Shown piece by piece: positions 50,339 to 59,279 of a stretch of 64,000 bases of DNA (positions are counted from its first letter, which is position 1; each line of letters opens with the position of its first letter). A program made the position numbers and the translations under genes. The notes below the pieces were generated by a model, which ran no database searches, was not told the DNA's origin, and saw only the letters and a list, made by a program, of their open reading frames with translations. The stretch spans positions 1-64,000 of the forward strand of contig NZ_RMVG01000017.1 of assembly GCF_003813865.1 (NCBI RefSeq), in the 5' to 3' direction. This DNA is from Candidatus Pantoea deserta. GTDB taxonomy: Bacteria > Pseudomonadota > Gammaproteobacteria > Enterobacterales > Enterobacteriaceae.

Positions 50339-52255
50339 ATGTCATTAATCAGTATTCACGGCGCTTATCTCTCTTTCAGCGACGCGCCGCTGCTCGACAA
50401 CACCGAGCTGCATATCGAAGAGAATGAGCGCGTCTGTCTGGTCGGTCGCAACGGCGCAGGTAAATCCACCCTGATGAAGATCATCAACGGCGAACAGCCG
50501 CTGGATGACGGCCGTATCATCTTTGAGCAGGATCTGGTGGTGGCGCGTCTGCAACAGGATCCGCCGCGCAATATTACCGGCTCGGTGTATGACTTTGTCG
50601 CCGAGGGAGTAGAAGAGCAGGCCGAGCATCTCAAGGCTTACCACGCCATTTCTCATGCGGTGATGCTCGATCCGAGCGAAAAAAATCTCAATGAGATGGG
50701 ACGCCTGCAAGCCATTCTCGACCACCATAATCTGTGGCAGCTGGAGAGCCGTATCAACGATGTGCTCCAGCAGATTGGGTTGCAGCCGGATACCGAGCTG
50801 TCGTCCCTGTCGGGCGGCTGGCTGCGTAAAGCGGCGCTGGGCCGCGCGCTGGTGAGCAATCCGCGCGTGCTGCTGCTGGATGAGCCGACCAACCACCTCG
50901 ATATTGAAACGATCGACTGGCTGGAAACCTTCCTCAAAACCTTTAGTGGCAGCATTGTCTTTATTTCGCATGACCGTTCCTTTATCCGCAATATGGCGAC
51001 GCGTATCGTCGATCTGGACCGCGGCAAGCTGGTCTCCTGGCCGGGCAATTACGACCTCTACCTCGAAGGCAAAGAGGAGGCGCTGCGCGTCGAAGAGATG
51101 CAGAACGCGGAGTTTGACCGCAAGCTGGCGCAGGAAGAGGTGTGGATCCGTCAGGGCATCAAGGCGCGCCGCACCCGCAACGAGGGCCGCGTGCGCGCGC
51201 TGAAAGCGCTGCGCCGCGAACGCTCCGAGCGTCGCGAAGTGATGGGCAAGGCCAATATGCAGGTCGGCGAAGCCTCACGCTCCGGCAAGATTGTCTTTGA
51301 GCTGGAGCACGTCAACTATGGCGTCGGCGGCAAGACGCTGGTGCATGATTTCTCCGCGCAGGTACAGCGCGGCGACAAAATCGCTCTTATCGGCCCGAAC
51401 GGCTGCGGCAAGACCACGCTGCTGCGCCTGATGCTGCAACAGCTGAAGGCCGACAGCGGACGCGTGCACAGCGGCACTAAGCTGGAAGTGGCCTACTTCG
51501 ACCAGCACCGTGCGGAACTGGATCCGGACCGGACCGTGATGGATAACCTCGCGGAAGGCAAACAGGAAGTGATGGTCAACGGCAAGCCGCGCCACGTGCT
51601 TGGCTACCTGCAGGACTTCCTGTTTCATCCGAAACGCGCCATGACCCCGGTTCGCGCGCTTTCGGGAGGGGAACGCAATCGCCTGCTGCTGGCGCGTCTG
51701 TTCCTGCGTCCCAGCAACCTGATGATCCTCGATGAACCTACCAACGACCTCGACGTCGAAACGCTGGAGCTGCTGGAAGAGCTGATTGACGGCTATCAGG
51801 GCACCGTGCTGCTGGTCAGTCACGACCGTCAGTTCGTTGATAACACCGTCACCGAATGCTGGATCTTTGAAGGCAACGGGGAAATTGGCAGCTTCGTAGG
51901 CGGCTATCACGATGCGCAGCAGCAGCGCGCAGCCTATAAGCAGCAGAAAAGCGCGCAGGCGAGCAAGCCTGTCGCCGCGGCGAAACCGGCAGCGGAAAAA
52001 AATGAAGCCGCCAGACGCGGCGGCAACAAACTAAGCTATAACCTGATGCGGGAGCTGGAACAGCTGCCGCAGAAGCTGGAGTCGCTGGAGTCGCGTATCG
52101 GCGAACTTCAGGCTCAGATGAGCCATCCAGATTTCTTTAGCCGGCCTCACGACCAGACCCAGCCGGTGCTGGACGCGCTGGCGCAGGCGGAACAAGAGCT
52201 GGAAGCGGCGTTTGAGCGTTGGGAAGAGCTTGAAGCGCTGAAAAACGGCGCGTAA
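50339..52255 (+). CDS. uup: ABC-F ATPase Uup
   Basis: 638 residues (635 in E. coli). Uup is a cytosolic ABC-F protein that binds DNA branches and lowers precise transposon excision; a ribosome-linked role is also proposed for the family. Two ATPase cassettes: Walker A GRNGAGKST (near 36) and GPNGCGKTT (near 352), signatures SLSGGWLRKAALG and ALSGGERNRLLLA. The Ala/Lys/Pro-rich linker (about 540-560) leads to a coiled-coil C-terminal domain. It is followed 17 bp later by pqiA. Confidence 0.96.
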   Translation: MSLISIHGAYLSFSDAPLLDNTELHIEENERVCLVGRNGAGKSTLMKIINGEQPLDDGRIIFEQDLVVARLQQDPPRNITGSVYDFVAEGVEEQAEHLKAYHAISHAVMLDPSEKNLNEMGRLQAILDHHNLWQLESRINDVLQQIGLQPDTELSSLSGGWLRKAALGRALVSNPRVLLLDEPTNHLDIETIDWLETFLKTFSGSIVFISHDRSFIRNMATRIVDLDRGKLVSWPGNYDLYLEGKEEALRVEEMQNAEFDRKLAQEEVWIRQGIKARRTRNEGRVRALKALRRERSERREVMGKANMQVGEASRSGKIVFELEHVNYGVGGKTLVHDFSAQVQRGDKIALIGPNGCGKTTLLRLMLQQLKADSGRVHSGTKLEVAYFDQHRAELDPDRTVMDNLAEGKQEVMVNGKPRHVLGYLQDFLFHPKRAMTPVRALSGGERNRLLLARLFLRPSNLMILDEPTNDLDVETLELLEELIDGYQGTVLLVSHDRQFVDNTVTECWIFEGNGEIGSFVGGYHDAQQQRAAYKQQKSAQASKPVAAAKPAAEKNEAARRGGNKLSYNLMRELEQLPQKLESLESRIGELQAQMSHPDFFSRPHDQTQPVLDALAQAEQELEAAFERWEELEALKNGA

Positions 52256-52272
52256 TCGATAAGGGAGTCGGG

Positions 52273-53541
52273 ATGTGTTCAGCCGCTGATAATCAGGCGT
52301 GGATGCTCTGTCCACAGTGCGATTTGATGGTCAAACTGCCGCAGGTCCCGCAGGGGAGCCGCGCATCCTGTCCGCGCTGCCACACGGTGCTGACCACCAG
52401 CTGGACGGAGCCGCGCAAGCGTCCGACCGGCTATGCGGTGGCGGCGTTGTTTATGCTGCTGCTGGCGAATCTGTTTCCCTTTGTCACCATGAAAGTTGCC
52501 GGTCTCAGCAGCCAGATCTCGCTGTTGCAGATCCCGAAAGTCATGGTGTCAGAAGATTACAGCAGCCTCGCCACGCTGTTTCTGGTGTTTGTCCAGGCTA
52601 TTCCCGGACTCTGCATGCTGACCATTATTTTGCTGGTCAACCGCGTCAGCATGCCGGTCAGCCTGCGTATTGGGCTGGCGCGGATTTTGTTCCAGCTGCG
52701 CAGCTGGGGAATGGCGGAGATCTTTATGGCCGGCGTGCTGGTCAGCTTTGTGAAGCTGATGGCCTACGGCGATGTCGGTCTGGAAACCAGCTTCTGGCCC
52801 TGGTGCCTGTTCTGCCTGCTACAGCTGCGCGCTTTTCAGTGCGTCGACCGCCGCTGGCTGTGGAGTCAGATCGCGCCGCTGCCGCCGCTGCCGCACGCGC
52901 CGGAAAAAGGGATCAGCGGGATCAGGCAGGGACTGCGATCCTGTCCGTGCTGCACTGCGATCTTACCGGCGGATCGGCCTGACTGTTCGCGCTGCGGCGT
53001 GGTGGCCGCGCCGCGGCGTAAACACAGTTTGCAGTGGACGCTGGCGCTGCTGTTTACCTCGCTAATCATTTATATCCCGGCGAATCTGCTGCCCATTATG
53101 GTGACGGAAAGTCTGGGTACGCCCTATCCCTCAAACATCATGGCCGGGGTCATCCTGCTGTGGAGCGACGGCTCTTATCCGGTCGCGCTGGTGATTTTTA
53201 TCGCCAGTATCATGGTGCCGTCGCTAAAAATGCTGGCGATTGGCTGGCTCTGCTGGGACGCCAGCGGGCGCGGACACCGCGACAGCGAAAAGATGCACCT
53301 GATTTATGAAGTGGTCGAATTTGTTGGCCGCTGGTCGATGATCGACGTATTTGTTATTGCCGTGCTCTCTGCGCTGGTGCGCATGGGGCAACTGATGAAT
53401 GTTTATCCCGCAGTCGGCGCGCTGCTATTTGCGCTGGTGGTGATCCTGACCATGATCGCCGCCATGACGTTTGACCCGCGCCTGACCTGGGATCGTGTAC
53501 GGGAACACACTACAAAGGAGCCGCGCCTTGACGGAAAGTAA
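52273..53541 (+). CDS. pqiA: Intermembrane transport protein PqiA
   Basis: 422 residues (417 in E. coli). It is the inner-membrane part of the PqiABC lipid-transport system, induced by paraquat in E. coli. Two halves each have a zinc-ribbon pair (CPQCDLMVKLPQ...CPRCHTV; CPCCTAILPADRPDCSRC) and about four membrane segments. The repeated MAEIFMAGVLVSFVKLM and SMIDVFVIAVLSALVRM motifs show an internal duplication. AAGGGAG lies upstream of the ATG. It overlaps pqiB by 14 bases. Confidence 0.96.
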   Translation: MCSAADNQAWMLCPQCDLMVKLPQVPQGSRASCPRCHTVLTTSWTEPRKRPTGYAVAALFMLLLANLFPFVTMKVAGLSSQISLLQIPKVMVSEDYSSLATLFLVFVQAIPGLCMLTIILLVNRVSMPVSLRIGLARILFQLRSWGMAEIFMAGVLVSFVKLMAYGDVGLETSFWPWCLFCLLQLRAFQCVDRRWLWSQIAPLPPLPHAPEKGISGIRQGLRSCPCCTAILPADRPDCSRCGVVAAPRRKHSLQWTLALLFTSLIIYIPANLLPIMVTESLGTPYPSNIMAGVILLWSDGSYPVALVIFIASIMVPSLKMLAIGWLCWDASGRGHRDSEKMHLIYEVVEFVGRWSMIDVFVIAVLSALVRMGQLMNVYPAVGALLFALVVILTMIAAMTFDPRLTWDRVREHTTKEPRLDGK

Positions 53542-55171
53542 CCACGGCCATGCCAAAGTTGACCAGATTAAACGCTGGTCGCCGGTGTGGATTGTCCCTA
53601 TTGTCACGCTGTTAATTGGCGGCTGGATTCTGTTCTATCACTTTAGTCATCTTGGCCCGCAGGTCATTTTAATTACGGAGAATGCGGAAGGAATCGAAGC
53701 GGGTAAAACCACCATTAAAAGCCGCAGCGTCGATGTCGGCGTCGTGGAAAAAGCCGAGCTGTCCGACGACTTGCACCATGTGGAAATTACCGCGCGGCTT
53801 AACTCCGGCATGGAAAAGCTGCTGCACAAAGACAGCGTATTCTGGGTCGTTAAACCGCAGATTGGCCGTGAAGGCGTGACCGGGCTGAATACGCTGCTTT
53901 CCGGCGCCTATATTGAGCTGCAACCGGGCACCAAAGAAGAGCCGAAAGATCGCTATCAGCTGCTGGATGCGCCGCCGCTGGCGCCGCCTGACGCCAAAGG
54001 TATTCGCATTACCCTCGACAGCAAAAAGGCCGGGCAGCTTAACGCCGGCGATCCGGTGCTGTTTCGCGGCTACCGGGTGGGCACGGTGGAAACCAGCAGC
54101 TTTGACACCGATAAGCGCATGATGACCTATCAGCTGTTCATTGCAGCCCCTTACGATCGCCTGGTGACCACCAATGTCCGCTTCTGGAAAGACAGCGGTA
54201 TTGCCGTGGATATGTCGGCATCGGGAATGCGCGTCGAGATGGGATCGCTGACCACGCTGTTTAGCGGCGGCGTTAGTTTCGACGTGCCAGACGGCTGGGA
54301 GTTAGGGCAGGCCGCGACCAACAATGCGGATTATCATCTGTTTGACGATCAGCGCAGTATTCAGGATTCGCTCTACACTAATCACGTGGATTTCCTGATG
54401 TTCTTCACCGATTCGATTCGCGGCCTTCAGGTCGGCGCGCCGGTTGAGTTCCGCGGCATTCGCCTGGGAACCGTGGCGGAAGTGCCGTTTATGACTGAGG
54501 GCGTGAATCAGGCGCTAAACAACGACTATCGCGTGCCGGTATTAATTCGCATCGAGCCGGATCGCTTTGCTAAACGCCTGGGTGAAAACTTTAACCTGGA
54601 GCAGCATTTACAGGACGGTAAGAAACGCGGCCTGCGCGCCTCGCTGAAAACCGGCAATCTGCTCTCTGGTTCGCTCTATATCGATCTCGATTTCTACGAC
54701 AACGTTCCGGCCTATAAAGGCCCGGAAAAAGTGGCTGGCTATGAAATCATTCCGACAACCAGCGGCGGTCTGAGCCAGATTCAGCAGAAGCTGGTGGCGG
54801 CGCTCGACAAGATCAACGCCTTGCCGCTGAATGGCATGGTGACGGAAGCGACGGGCACGCTGAAAGAGAGTCAGCGCACGCTGCGTGAATTGCAGGGCAC
54901 GCTGAAAAACCTCAATCAGATCACCGCCAGCCCGGCGATGAAAACGCTGCCGGACGATATGCAGCAAACGCTGCGCGAGCTGAATCGCAGCATGAAAGGG
55001 CTGCAACCTGGATCTCCAGCCTATAACAAGCTGGTGGGCGATATGCAGCGACTCGATCAGGTGCTGCGCGAACTGCAACCGGTATTGAAAACGCTGAATA
55101 CCAAAAGCAACGCGCTGGTGTTTGAGGCCAAACCGGGCCAGGATCCTCAGCCGAAGAGGGCGAAACAGTGA
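53528..55171 (+). CDS. pqiB: MCE-domain intermembrane transport protein PqiB
   Basis: 547 residues (546 in E. coli). It spans the periplasm as stacked MCE rings topped by a long coiled-coil needle and carries lipid between membranes. One N-terminal membrane anchor (PVWIVPIVTLLIGGWILFY) is followed by three MCE domains (each with a GI..G..V..RG.R.G motif) and a helical tail from about 430. The start is read as TTG at 53528: AAAGGAG lies at 53514-53520 with 7-base spacing, the protein length then matches, and no suitable in-frame ATG lies nearby; an in-frame ATG at 53495 is deeper in pqiA. Confidence 0.94.
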   Translation: MTESNHGHAKVDQIKRWSPVWIVPIVTLLIGGWILFYHFSHLGPQVILITENAEGIEAGKTTIKSRSVDVGVVEKAELSDDLHHVEITARLNSGMEKLLHKDSVFWVVKPQIGREGVTGLNTLLSGAYIELQPGTKEEPKDRYQLLDAPPLAPPDAKGIRITLDSKKAGQLNAGDPVLFRGYRVGTVETSSFDTDKRMMTYQLFIAAPYDRLVTTNVRFWKDSGIAVDMSASGMRVEMGSLTTLFSGGVSFDVPDGWELGQAATNNADYHLFDDQRSIQDSLYTNHVDFLMFFTDSIRGLQVGAPVEFRGIRLGTVAEVPFMTEGVNQALNNDYRVPVLIRIEPDRFAKRLGENFNLEQHLQDGKKRGLRASLKTGNLLSGSLYIDLDFYDNVPAYKGPEKVAGYEIIPTTSGGLSQIQQKLVAALDKINALPLNGMVTEATGTLKESQRTLRELQGTLKNLNQITASPAMKTLPDDMQQTLRELNRSMKGLQPGSPAYNKLVGDMQRLDQVLRELQPVLKTLNTKSNALVFEAKPGQDPQPKRAKQ

Positions 55172-55734
55172 AAAAAGGAATCGTGTTAGGCGCCGCGCTG
55201 TTGATCAGCGCGTGCAGCAGCACCATTGACAACACCTACTATCAGCTGCCGTCGCAACCGGCAGCGATGCAGGTGCGCAGCGGCGGCGAAGCGCAGCCGC
55301 CTGCGCTATGGGTACAACAGGTTACGGTGCCGGATTACCTGGCCGGCAACGGGCTGGTTTATCAGACCAGCGACGTAAAATATGTGATCGCCGCCAATAA
55401 CTTATGGGCCAGTCCGCTCGATCAGCAGCTTCATCAGACGCTGGTGGCTAATCTGAGTAAGGCCTTGCCGGGCCGTCTGGTATCCGGCTCGCCGCTGGGC
55501 GAAAAGCATGACACCCTGAGCGTGACGGTAACCGGCTTTCAGGGACGCTATGACGGGCGCGCCGTCGTCAGCGGCGAATGGGTGCTCCAGCATAACGACC
55601 GCGTCATAAAGCAGGGCTTCGATGTGGCGCTGCCGCAGAACGAGGATGGCTATGACGCGCTGGTGCGCACGCTGGCTATCGGCTGGCAGCAAACGGCACA
55701 GCAGATTGCCAATGCCGCGATAACTACAGAATAA
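55168..55734 (+). CDS. pqiC: Outer-membrane lipoprotein PqiC
   Basis: 188 residues (187 in E. coli YmbA/PqiC). It is the outer-membrane component at the tip of the PqiB needle. A short lipoprotein signal has its lipobox at LLISAC, so Cys16 becomes lipidated. The DUF330/ABC-trans-aux domain shows TVPDYLAGNGLVYQTSDVKY and NNLWASPLDQQL. It starts within the pqiB stop (ATGA). Confidence 0.96.
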   Translation: MKKGIVLGAALLISACSSTIDNTYYQLPSQPAAMQVRSGGEAQPPALWVQQVTVPDYLAGNGLVYQTSDVKYVIAANNLWASPLDQQLHQTLVANLSKALPGRLVSGSPLGEKHDTLSVTVTGFQGRYDGRAVVSGEWVLQHNDRVIKQGFDVALPQNEDGYDALVRTLAIGWQQTAQQIANAAITTE

Positions 55735-55756
55735 AATTTACTAAGCCTTAAATTTC

Positions 55757-55806
55757 GCCCTCGATCGCCTCAGCAATATGCTGGCGCTATCGAGGGCTTT
55801 TTTATT
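55757..55806 (+). terminator. Terminator of the rlmL-uup-pqiABC unit
   Basis: An outer 9-bp stem (55757-55765 with 55789-55797) encloses a smaller CAGCA/TGCTG hairpin and is followed by a T-run. Confidence 0.85.
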
Positions 55807-55902
55807 TGGCTTCAAGGCGATAAGCGAGGCCAGCTGAGAGCGGGCAGGCAAAATAATGGCGATTTAACGGCAGAATGATGACACTGGCGTGAAATTTGCG
55901 CA

Positions 55903-55931
55903 TTGACCTTTTAAGGTACGGCGGGTAAAAC
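55903..55931 (+). promoter_or_regulatory. Promoter of rmf
   Basis: TTGACC (55903-55908) and TAAAAC (55926-55931) are separated by 17 bp, giving a start near 55938 and a leader of about 70 bases before the rmf ATG. In E. coli rmf is raised by ppGpp in stationary phase. Confidence 0.6.
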
Positions 55932-56010
55932 TTAACTGTGGCTGAGCATATTTTCGCCACTCTATTTCTTTCCACCAGATTCCACAGACCTGATATGAGG
56001 GATACGAGGT

Positions 56011-56178
56011 ATGAAGAGACAGAAACGAGACCGCCTTGAACGCGCCCATTCTCGTGGCTACCAGGCCGGTATTACAGGACGCTCAAAAGAGATGTGTCCG
56101 TATCAGATGATTGAGGCTAAGTCTCACTGGTTGGGAGGTTGGCGACAAGCCATGGAGGACAGGGCGGTTACGGTGTAA
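56011..56178 (+). CDS. rmf: Ribosome modulation factor
   Basis: 55 residues, as in E. coli Rmf. It binds the 30S subunit and drives pairing of 70S ribosomes into inactive 100S dimers in stationary phase. The basic N-terminus MKRQKRDRLERAHSRGYQAG and later GRSKEMCPYQ and HWLGGWRQAMEDR match the family; the middle MIEAKSH segment is diverged from E. coli. Two purine-rich sites (GAGGGA, GAGG) lie before the ATG. It converges on fabA. Confidence 0.96.
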   Translation: MKRQKRDRLERAHSRGYQAGITGRSKEMCPYQMIEAKSHWLGGWRQAMEDRAVTV

Positions 56179-56198
56179 TCGACCGTCAGGAAAAGGAA

Positions 56199-56224
56199 GA
56201 AACCTCCGCACAGGCGGAGGTTTT
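56199..56224. terminator. Terminator between rmf and fabA
   Basis: A 9-bp stem (56201-56209 with 56214-56222, loop ACAG) is followed by TTTT on the plus side; the minus side is A/G-rich, so it ends rmf and may also act for fabA. Confidence 0.8.
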
Positions 56225-56235
56225 CATATGCACTA

Positions 56236-56754
56236 TCAGAACGCGTTGGTGTCTTTAAACAGACCCACTTTCAGATCGCTGGCGGAGTAAATCAGGTTGC
56301 CGTCAACGAACACTTCGCCATCGGCAACGCCCATGACCAGCTTGCGATTAATCACGCGCTTAAAGTGAATTTTGTAGGTGACTTTTTTCGCCGTCGGCAG
56401 CACCTGACCGGTAAATTTGACCTCGCCTACGCCCAGCGCGCGGCCTTTGCCTTCCGCGCCCAGCCAGCCCAGATAGAAACCAACCAGCTGCCACATCGCA
56501 TCAAGCCCCAGGCAGCCAGGCATTACCGGGTCGCCGATAAAGTGACAGGCGAAGAACCACAGGTCAGGATTAATATCCAGCTCGGCTTCCACGAAGCCCT
56601 TGTCATATTTACCGCCGTCTTCAGTCATCTTGACTACGCGGTCCATCATCAACATGTTGCCAGACGGAAGCGGCGGACCGTTCTCGCCAAACAGTTCACC
56701 GCGACCTGACGCAATCAGGTCCTCTTTGCTATAGGATTCGCGTTTATCAACCAT
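56236..56754 (-). CDS. fabA: 3-hydroxydecanoyl-ACP dehydratase/isomerase
   Basis: 172 residues, as in E. coli. It dehydrates 3-hydroxydecanoyl-ACP and isomerises the double bond to start unsaturated fatty acid synthesis. Hot-dog fold with catalytic His71 in ACHFIGDP and Asp85 in GCLGLDAMW. The 67-bp gap upstream holds a probable FabR site. It lies after lonH on the same strand. Confidence 0.97.
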   Translation of the reverse strand: MVDKRESYSKEDLIASGRGELFGENGPPLPSGNMLMMDRVVKMTEDGGKYDKGFVEAELDINPDLWFFACHFIGDPVMPGCLGLDAMWQLVGFYLGWLGAEGKGRALGVGEVKFTGQVLPTAKKVTYKIHFKRVINRKLVMGVADGEVFVDGNLIYSASDLKVGLFKDTNAF

Positions 56755-56792
56755 GTTTTCAATAAGCCTTGTTTTAGTGAATCACGAAGTTT

Positions 56793-56810
56793 AGCGAACA
56801 GCTGTACGCC
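56793..56810 (-). promoter_or_regulatory. Probable FabR operator of fabA
   Basis: AGCGAACAGCTGTACGCC on the plus strand is an imperfect palindrome (AGCG.ACA..TGT.CGC) that matches the form of FabR sites at fabA and fabB in E. coli. The FadR site found in E. coli fabA was not recognised. Confidence 0.5.
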
Positions 56811-56821
56811 GGGCAATTCAA

Positions 56822-58573
56822 TCAGCGCTGGTTAAACCAGTTTAGCCAGCGTAAAGGCCAGGGGCGATGACTCGCTTCCTGCTGATTGAACTGGGTAATA
56901 CGATCCTGAATCCGGCGCAACAGCGAATCGCCGTTATCATCATCGCTGCGCCAGACAACGCCGGTTAACAGCGGCAGCGCCTCATCGGCACGATCGATAG
57001 CCCAGATATGGAAACGACCCTGCTCAACGGCGTCTACCACCTCCTGGCTCAGGCTCAGGTGGCGTTTGTTGGCGGCCGGAATAATGACGCCCTGTTCGCC
57101 GGTTAGCTCGCGCTCGTTGCAAATCGTGAAGAATCCTTCGATCTTCTCGTTTAATCCGCCTACCGGCTGCGCATTGCCAAACTGATCGACCGAGCCAGTG
57201 ACGGCTATCTGTTGGTTGACAGGCTGGTTGGCCAGCGCGCTGATCAAGGCGCATAACTCCGCCAGCGAGGCGCTGTCGCCGTCTACTTCAGAATAGGATT
57301 GTTCAAATACCAGCGAGGCAGAGAAGGGCAGCTGCTGATCCAGTTCCAGTTCAGCAATCAGATACGCCTGCATAATCATCATGCCTTTGGCATGGATGTT
57401 TCCGCCCAGCTCGGCTTTGCGCTCTACGTCGTTAAATTCGCCGTCGCCGGGATGCACCACGCAGGTAATGCGGGAAGGCTCGCCCCAGGGACGCGGATGG
57501 CCGGGAAACTCCACTACGGAGAGACCATTAATCTGGCCTACCACTTCGCCCTCGGTTTCAATCAGAATCTGATTGAGCAGGATCTCATCGCGCATTCTTT
57601 CCGCCAGGAAGGCTTCGCGCCAGTTACGCTCCTCGAACGCGCTAAGCAATGTCGCTTCGCTCAGGGCATCGCCCTGCAACGCCGCCTCACGCATCTGACG
57701 CAGCAGCCAGCGCGGGCAGAGCGGCAACACCTCCTGATCGCCGGTATAGCGCACGGCCTCACGCAGCAGGGGCGGCCAGAAGTCAGCCTGCGGCGCGGGA
57801 AGATTAGCCTGTTGCGCCACATCCTGCGCCCAGCGGCACCAGGCCAGCAGATCGTCTTCATCGACAATCTGTAAGTTCTCTTCAAATTCGGTGTAGGTCG
57901 CCAGCTCGTGAAGTTCGGGATCGCTCTCCTGAAAAGCTGCCAGCGCGTCGCGATCGCCGCACAGCACCAGCTTAAGCGTTAACGGCAGCGGCGGAATAGA
58001 AACCGGCAGAGGACGACGCTCATCAGGAGAGAGCCACTCCAGACGGCCCAGCTGAATGGCGCGCTTTAAACGCAGCCAGAGCAGCGGCTGCGCCTGAAGC
58101 GTCCGCAATGACAATACCAGCGTACCGCCGTTGGCACGGTGGATCAGGCCGGGTTCAAGCTGAAGACGATCGCGATGCAGACGCACGCAGCCAAACAGCT
58201 GATCGTTTTCTATCCAGTCGGCATAAAGCACTTTGCCGGTGCCGGTAAAGGGATGAGACGCATCGCCCGGCGGCTGAAGTGTCACATTATCCGCAATGAT
58301 ATGGTAATGTCCGCCAGATAGCTGTGCCGGTTCGCCTGCGATACGGGCCATTCGGTGCGCAATCAGCGCCAGGTAATCCACATTCTCCTGGCTACAAACC
58401 AGCAGCAGGGGAAATCCTTCGCGCTGTTGTTGCAGACGGGCCAGAGCATTCAGCAAACGCGGCTGTACTGCCGCCAGGCTATCAGTCTCTTCTTCAGCGA
58501 TGCGGGAAAAAACGGATGCGTATTCGGTAATGTTGGGTTGCAGGTCTTGCCAGGAAAGTCGGGAACTGGTCAA
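56822..58573 (-). CDS. lonH: Lon-like protease LonH (YcbZ)
   Basis: 583 residues (586 in E. coli). The C-terminal third is a Lon-type S16 protease domain with the catalytic dyad Ser434 (EVDGDSASLAEL) and Lys477 (VGGLNEKIEGF), 43 residues apart as in Lon. The N-terminal part is AAA-related and may lack working ATPase motifs; a Walker A was not evident. Its natural targets are not known to me. It lies 67 bp upstream of fabA and diverges from matP. Confidence 0.93.
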   Translation of the reverse strand: MTSSRLSWQDLQPNITEYASVFSRIAEEETDSLAAVQPRLLNALARLQQQREGFPLLLVCSQENVDYLALIAHRMARIAGEPAQLSGGHYHIIADNVTLQPPGDASHPFTGTGKVLYADWIENDQLFGCVRLHRDRLQLEPGLIHRANGGTLVLSLRTLQAQPLLWLRLKRAIQLGRLEWLSPDERRPLPVSIPPLPLTLKLVLCGDRDALAAFQESDPELHELATYTEFEENLQIVDEDDLLAWCRWAQDVAQQANLPAPQADFWPPLLREAVRYTGDQEVLPLCPRWLLRQMREAALQGDALSEATLLSAFEERNWREAFLAERMRDEILLNQILIETEGEVVGQINGLSVVEFPGHPRPWGEPSRITCVVHPGDGEFNDVERKAELGGNIHAKGMMIMQAYLIAELELDQQLPFSASLVFEQSYSEVDGDSASLAELCALISALANQPVNQQIAVTGSVDQFGNAQPVGGLNEKIEGFFTICNERELTGEQGVIIPAANKRHLSLSQEVVDAVEQGRFHIWAIDRADEALPLLTGVVWRSDDDNGDSLLRRIQDRITQFNQQEASHRPWPLRWLNWFNQR

Positions 58574-58740
58574 AATAATCGCATTTGGTTAATTAATGAA
58601 AAGCGAGATTATACAGGAAACCCCTTTGCTGCGCACGGCATGGTTCTGAATAACCCTGAGACAATCAACGCCTTTTCCTTACTGCATCCGGTTAAAAAGC
58701 TGTTATTCTTGATTTGTTACGCGGTCACGGTGAGATCCCG

Positions 58741-59208
58741 ATGAAATACCAACAACTCGAAAACCTTGAAAGTGGATGGAAATGGAAATACCTGGTAAAA
58801 AAACACCGGGAAGGTGAGCCGATCACGCGACATATTGAGCTAAGCGCCGCGCAGGCGGCCGTCGATGAGCTGCTCTCAATGGAAAATCGTCCGGTTGATG
58901 TCGCAGAGTGGATCGCGCAACATATTCATCCGGATTTAGCCAATCGCCTTAAACAGACGATTCGCGCCCGCCGCAAACGGCACTTTAACGCCGAGCATCA
59001 GCACACGCGTAAAAAGTCTATCGACCTTGAGTATCTGGTCTGGCAGCGGCTGGCCGGACTGGCGCAGCGCCGTAGCTGTACGCTCTCTGAAACCATCGTG
59101 CAGCTGATTGAAGATGCGGAACGCAAAGAAAAATATGCTAACCAGATGTCGAGCCTTAAGCAGGATCTTCAGGCAATACTGGGTAAATCCGACAGAGGGA
59201 ATGAGTAG
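58741..59208 (+). CDS. matP: Macrodomain Ter protein MatP
   Basis: 155 residues (150 in E. coli; the C-terminus has a few extra residues). MatP binds matS sites, organises the Ter macrodomain, links it to the divisome through ZapB, and keeps MukBEF away. A helical bundle ([20 protein letters not shown]) is followed by the ribbon-helix-helix [20 protein letters not shown] and a C-terminal coiled coil. The start at 58741 matches the family exactly, so the in-frame ATG at 58714 is rejected. Confidence 0.96.
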   Translation: MKYQQLENLESGWKWKYLVKKHREGEPITRHIELSAAQAAVDELLSMENRPVDVAEWIAQHIHPDLANRLKQTIRARRKRHFNAEHQHTRKKSIDLEYLVWQRLAGLAQRRSCTLSETIVQLIEDAERKEKYANQMSSLKQDLQAILGKSDRGNE

Positions 59209-59237
59209 CGTCGCGGGCCATATCTTTATCAGCAGAC

Positions 59238-59266
59238 ATAAAAAAACCCCGCTTAGCGGGGTTTTT
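59238..59266. terminator. Bidirectional terminator between matP and ompA
   Basis: The CCCCGC/GCGGGG core (59247-59252 with 59256-59261) has A-rich and T-rich flanks on either side, so it serves both converging genes. Confidence 0.9.
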
Positions 59267-59279
59267 CTTGCATTGAAAC

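Noticed and set aside
58574..58740. A matS site near matP
   Set aside because: No GTGAC-N3-GTCAC sequence was recognised by eye here; a pattern search of the whole window would be needed to exclude it elsewhere.
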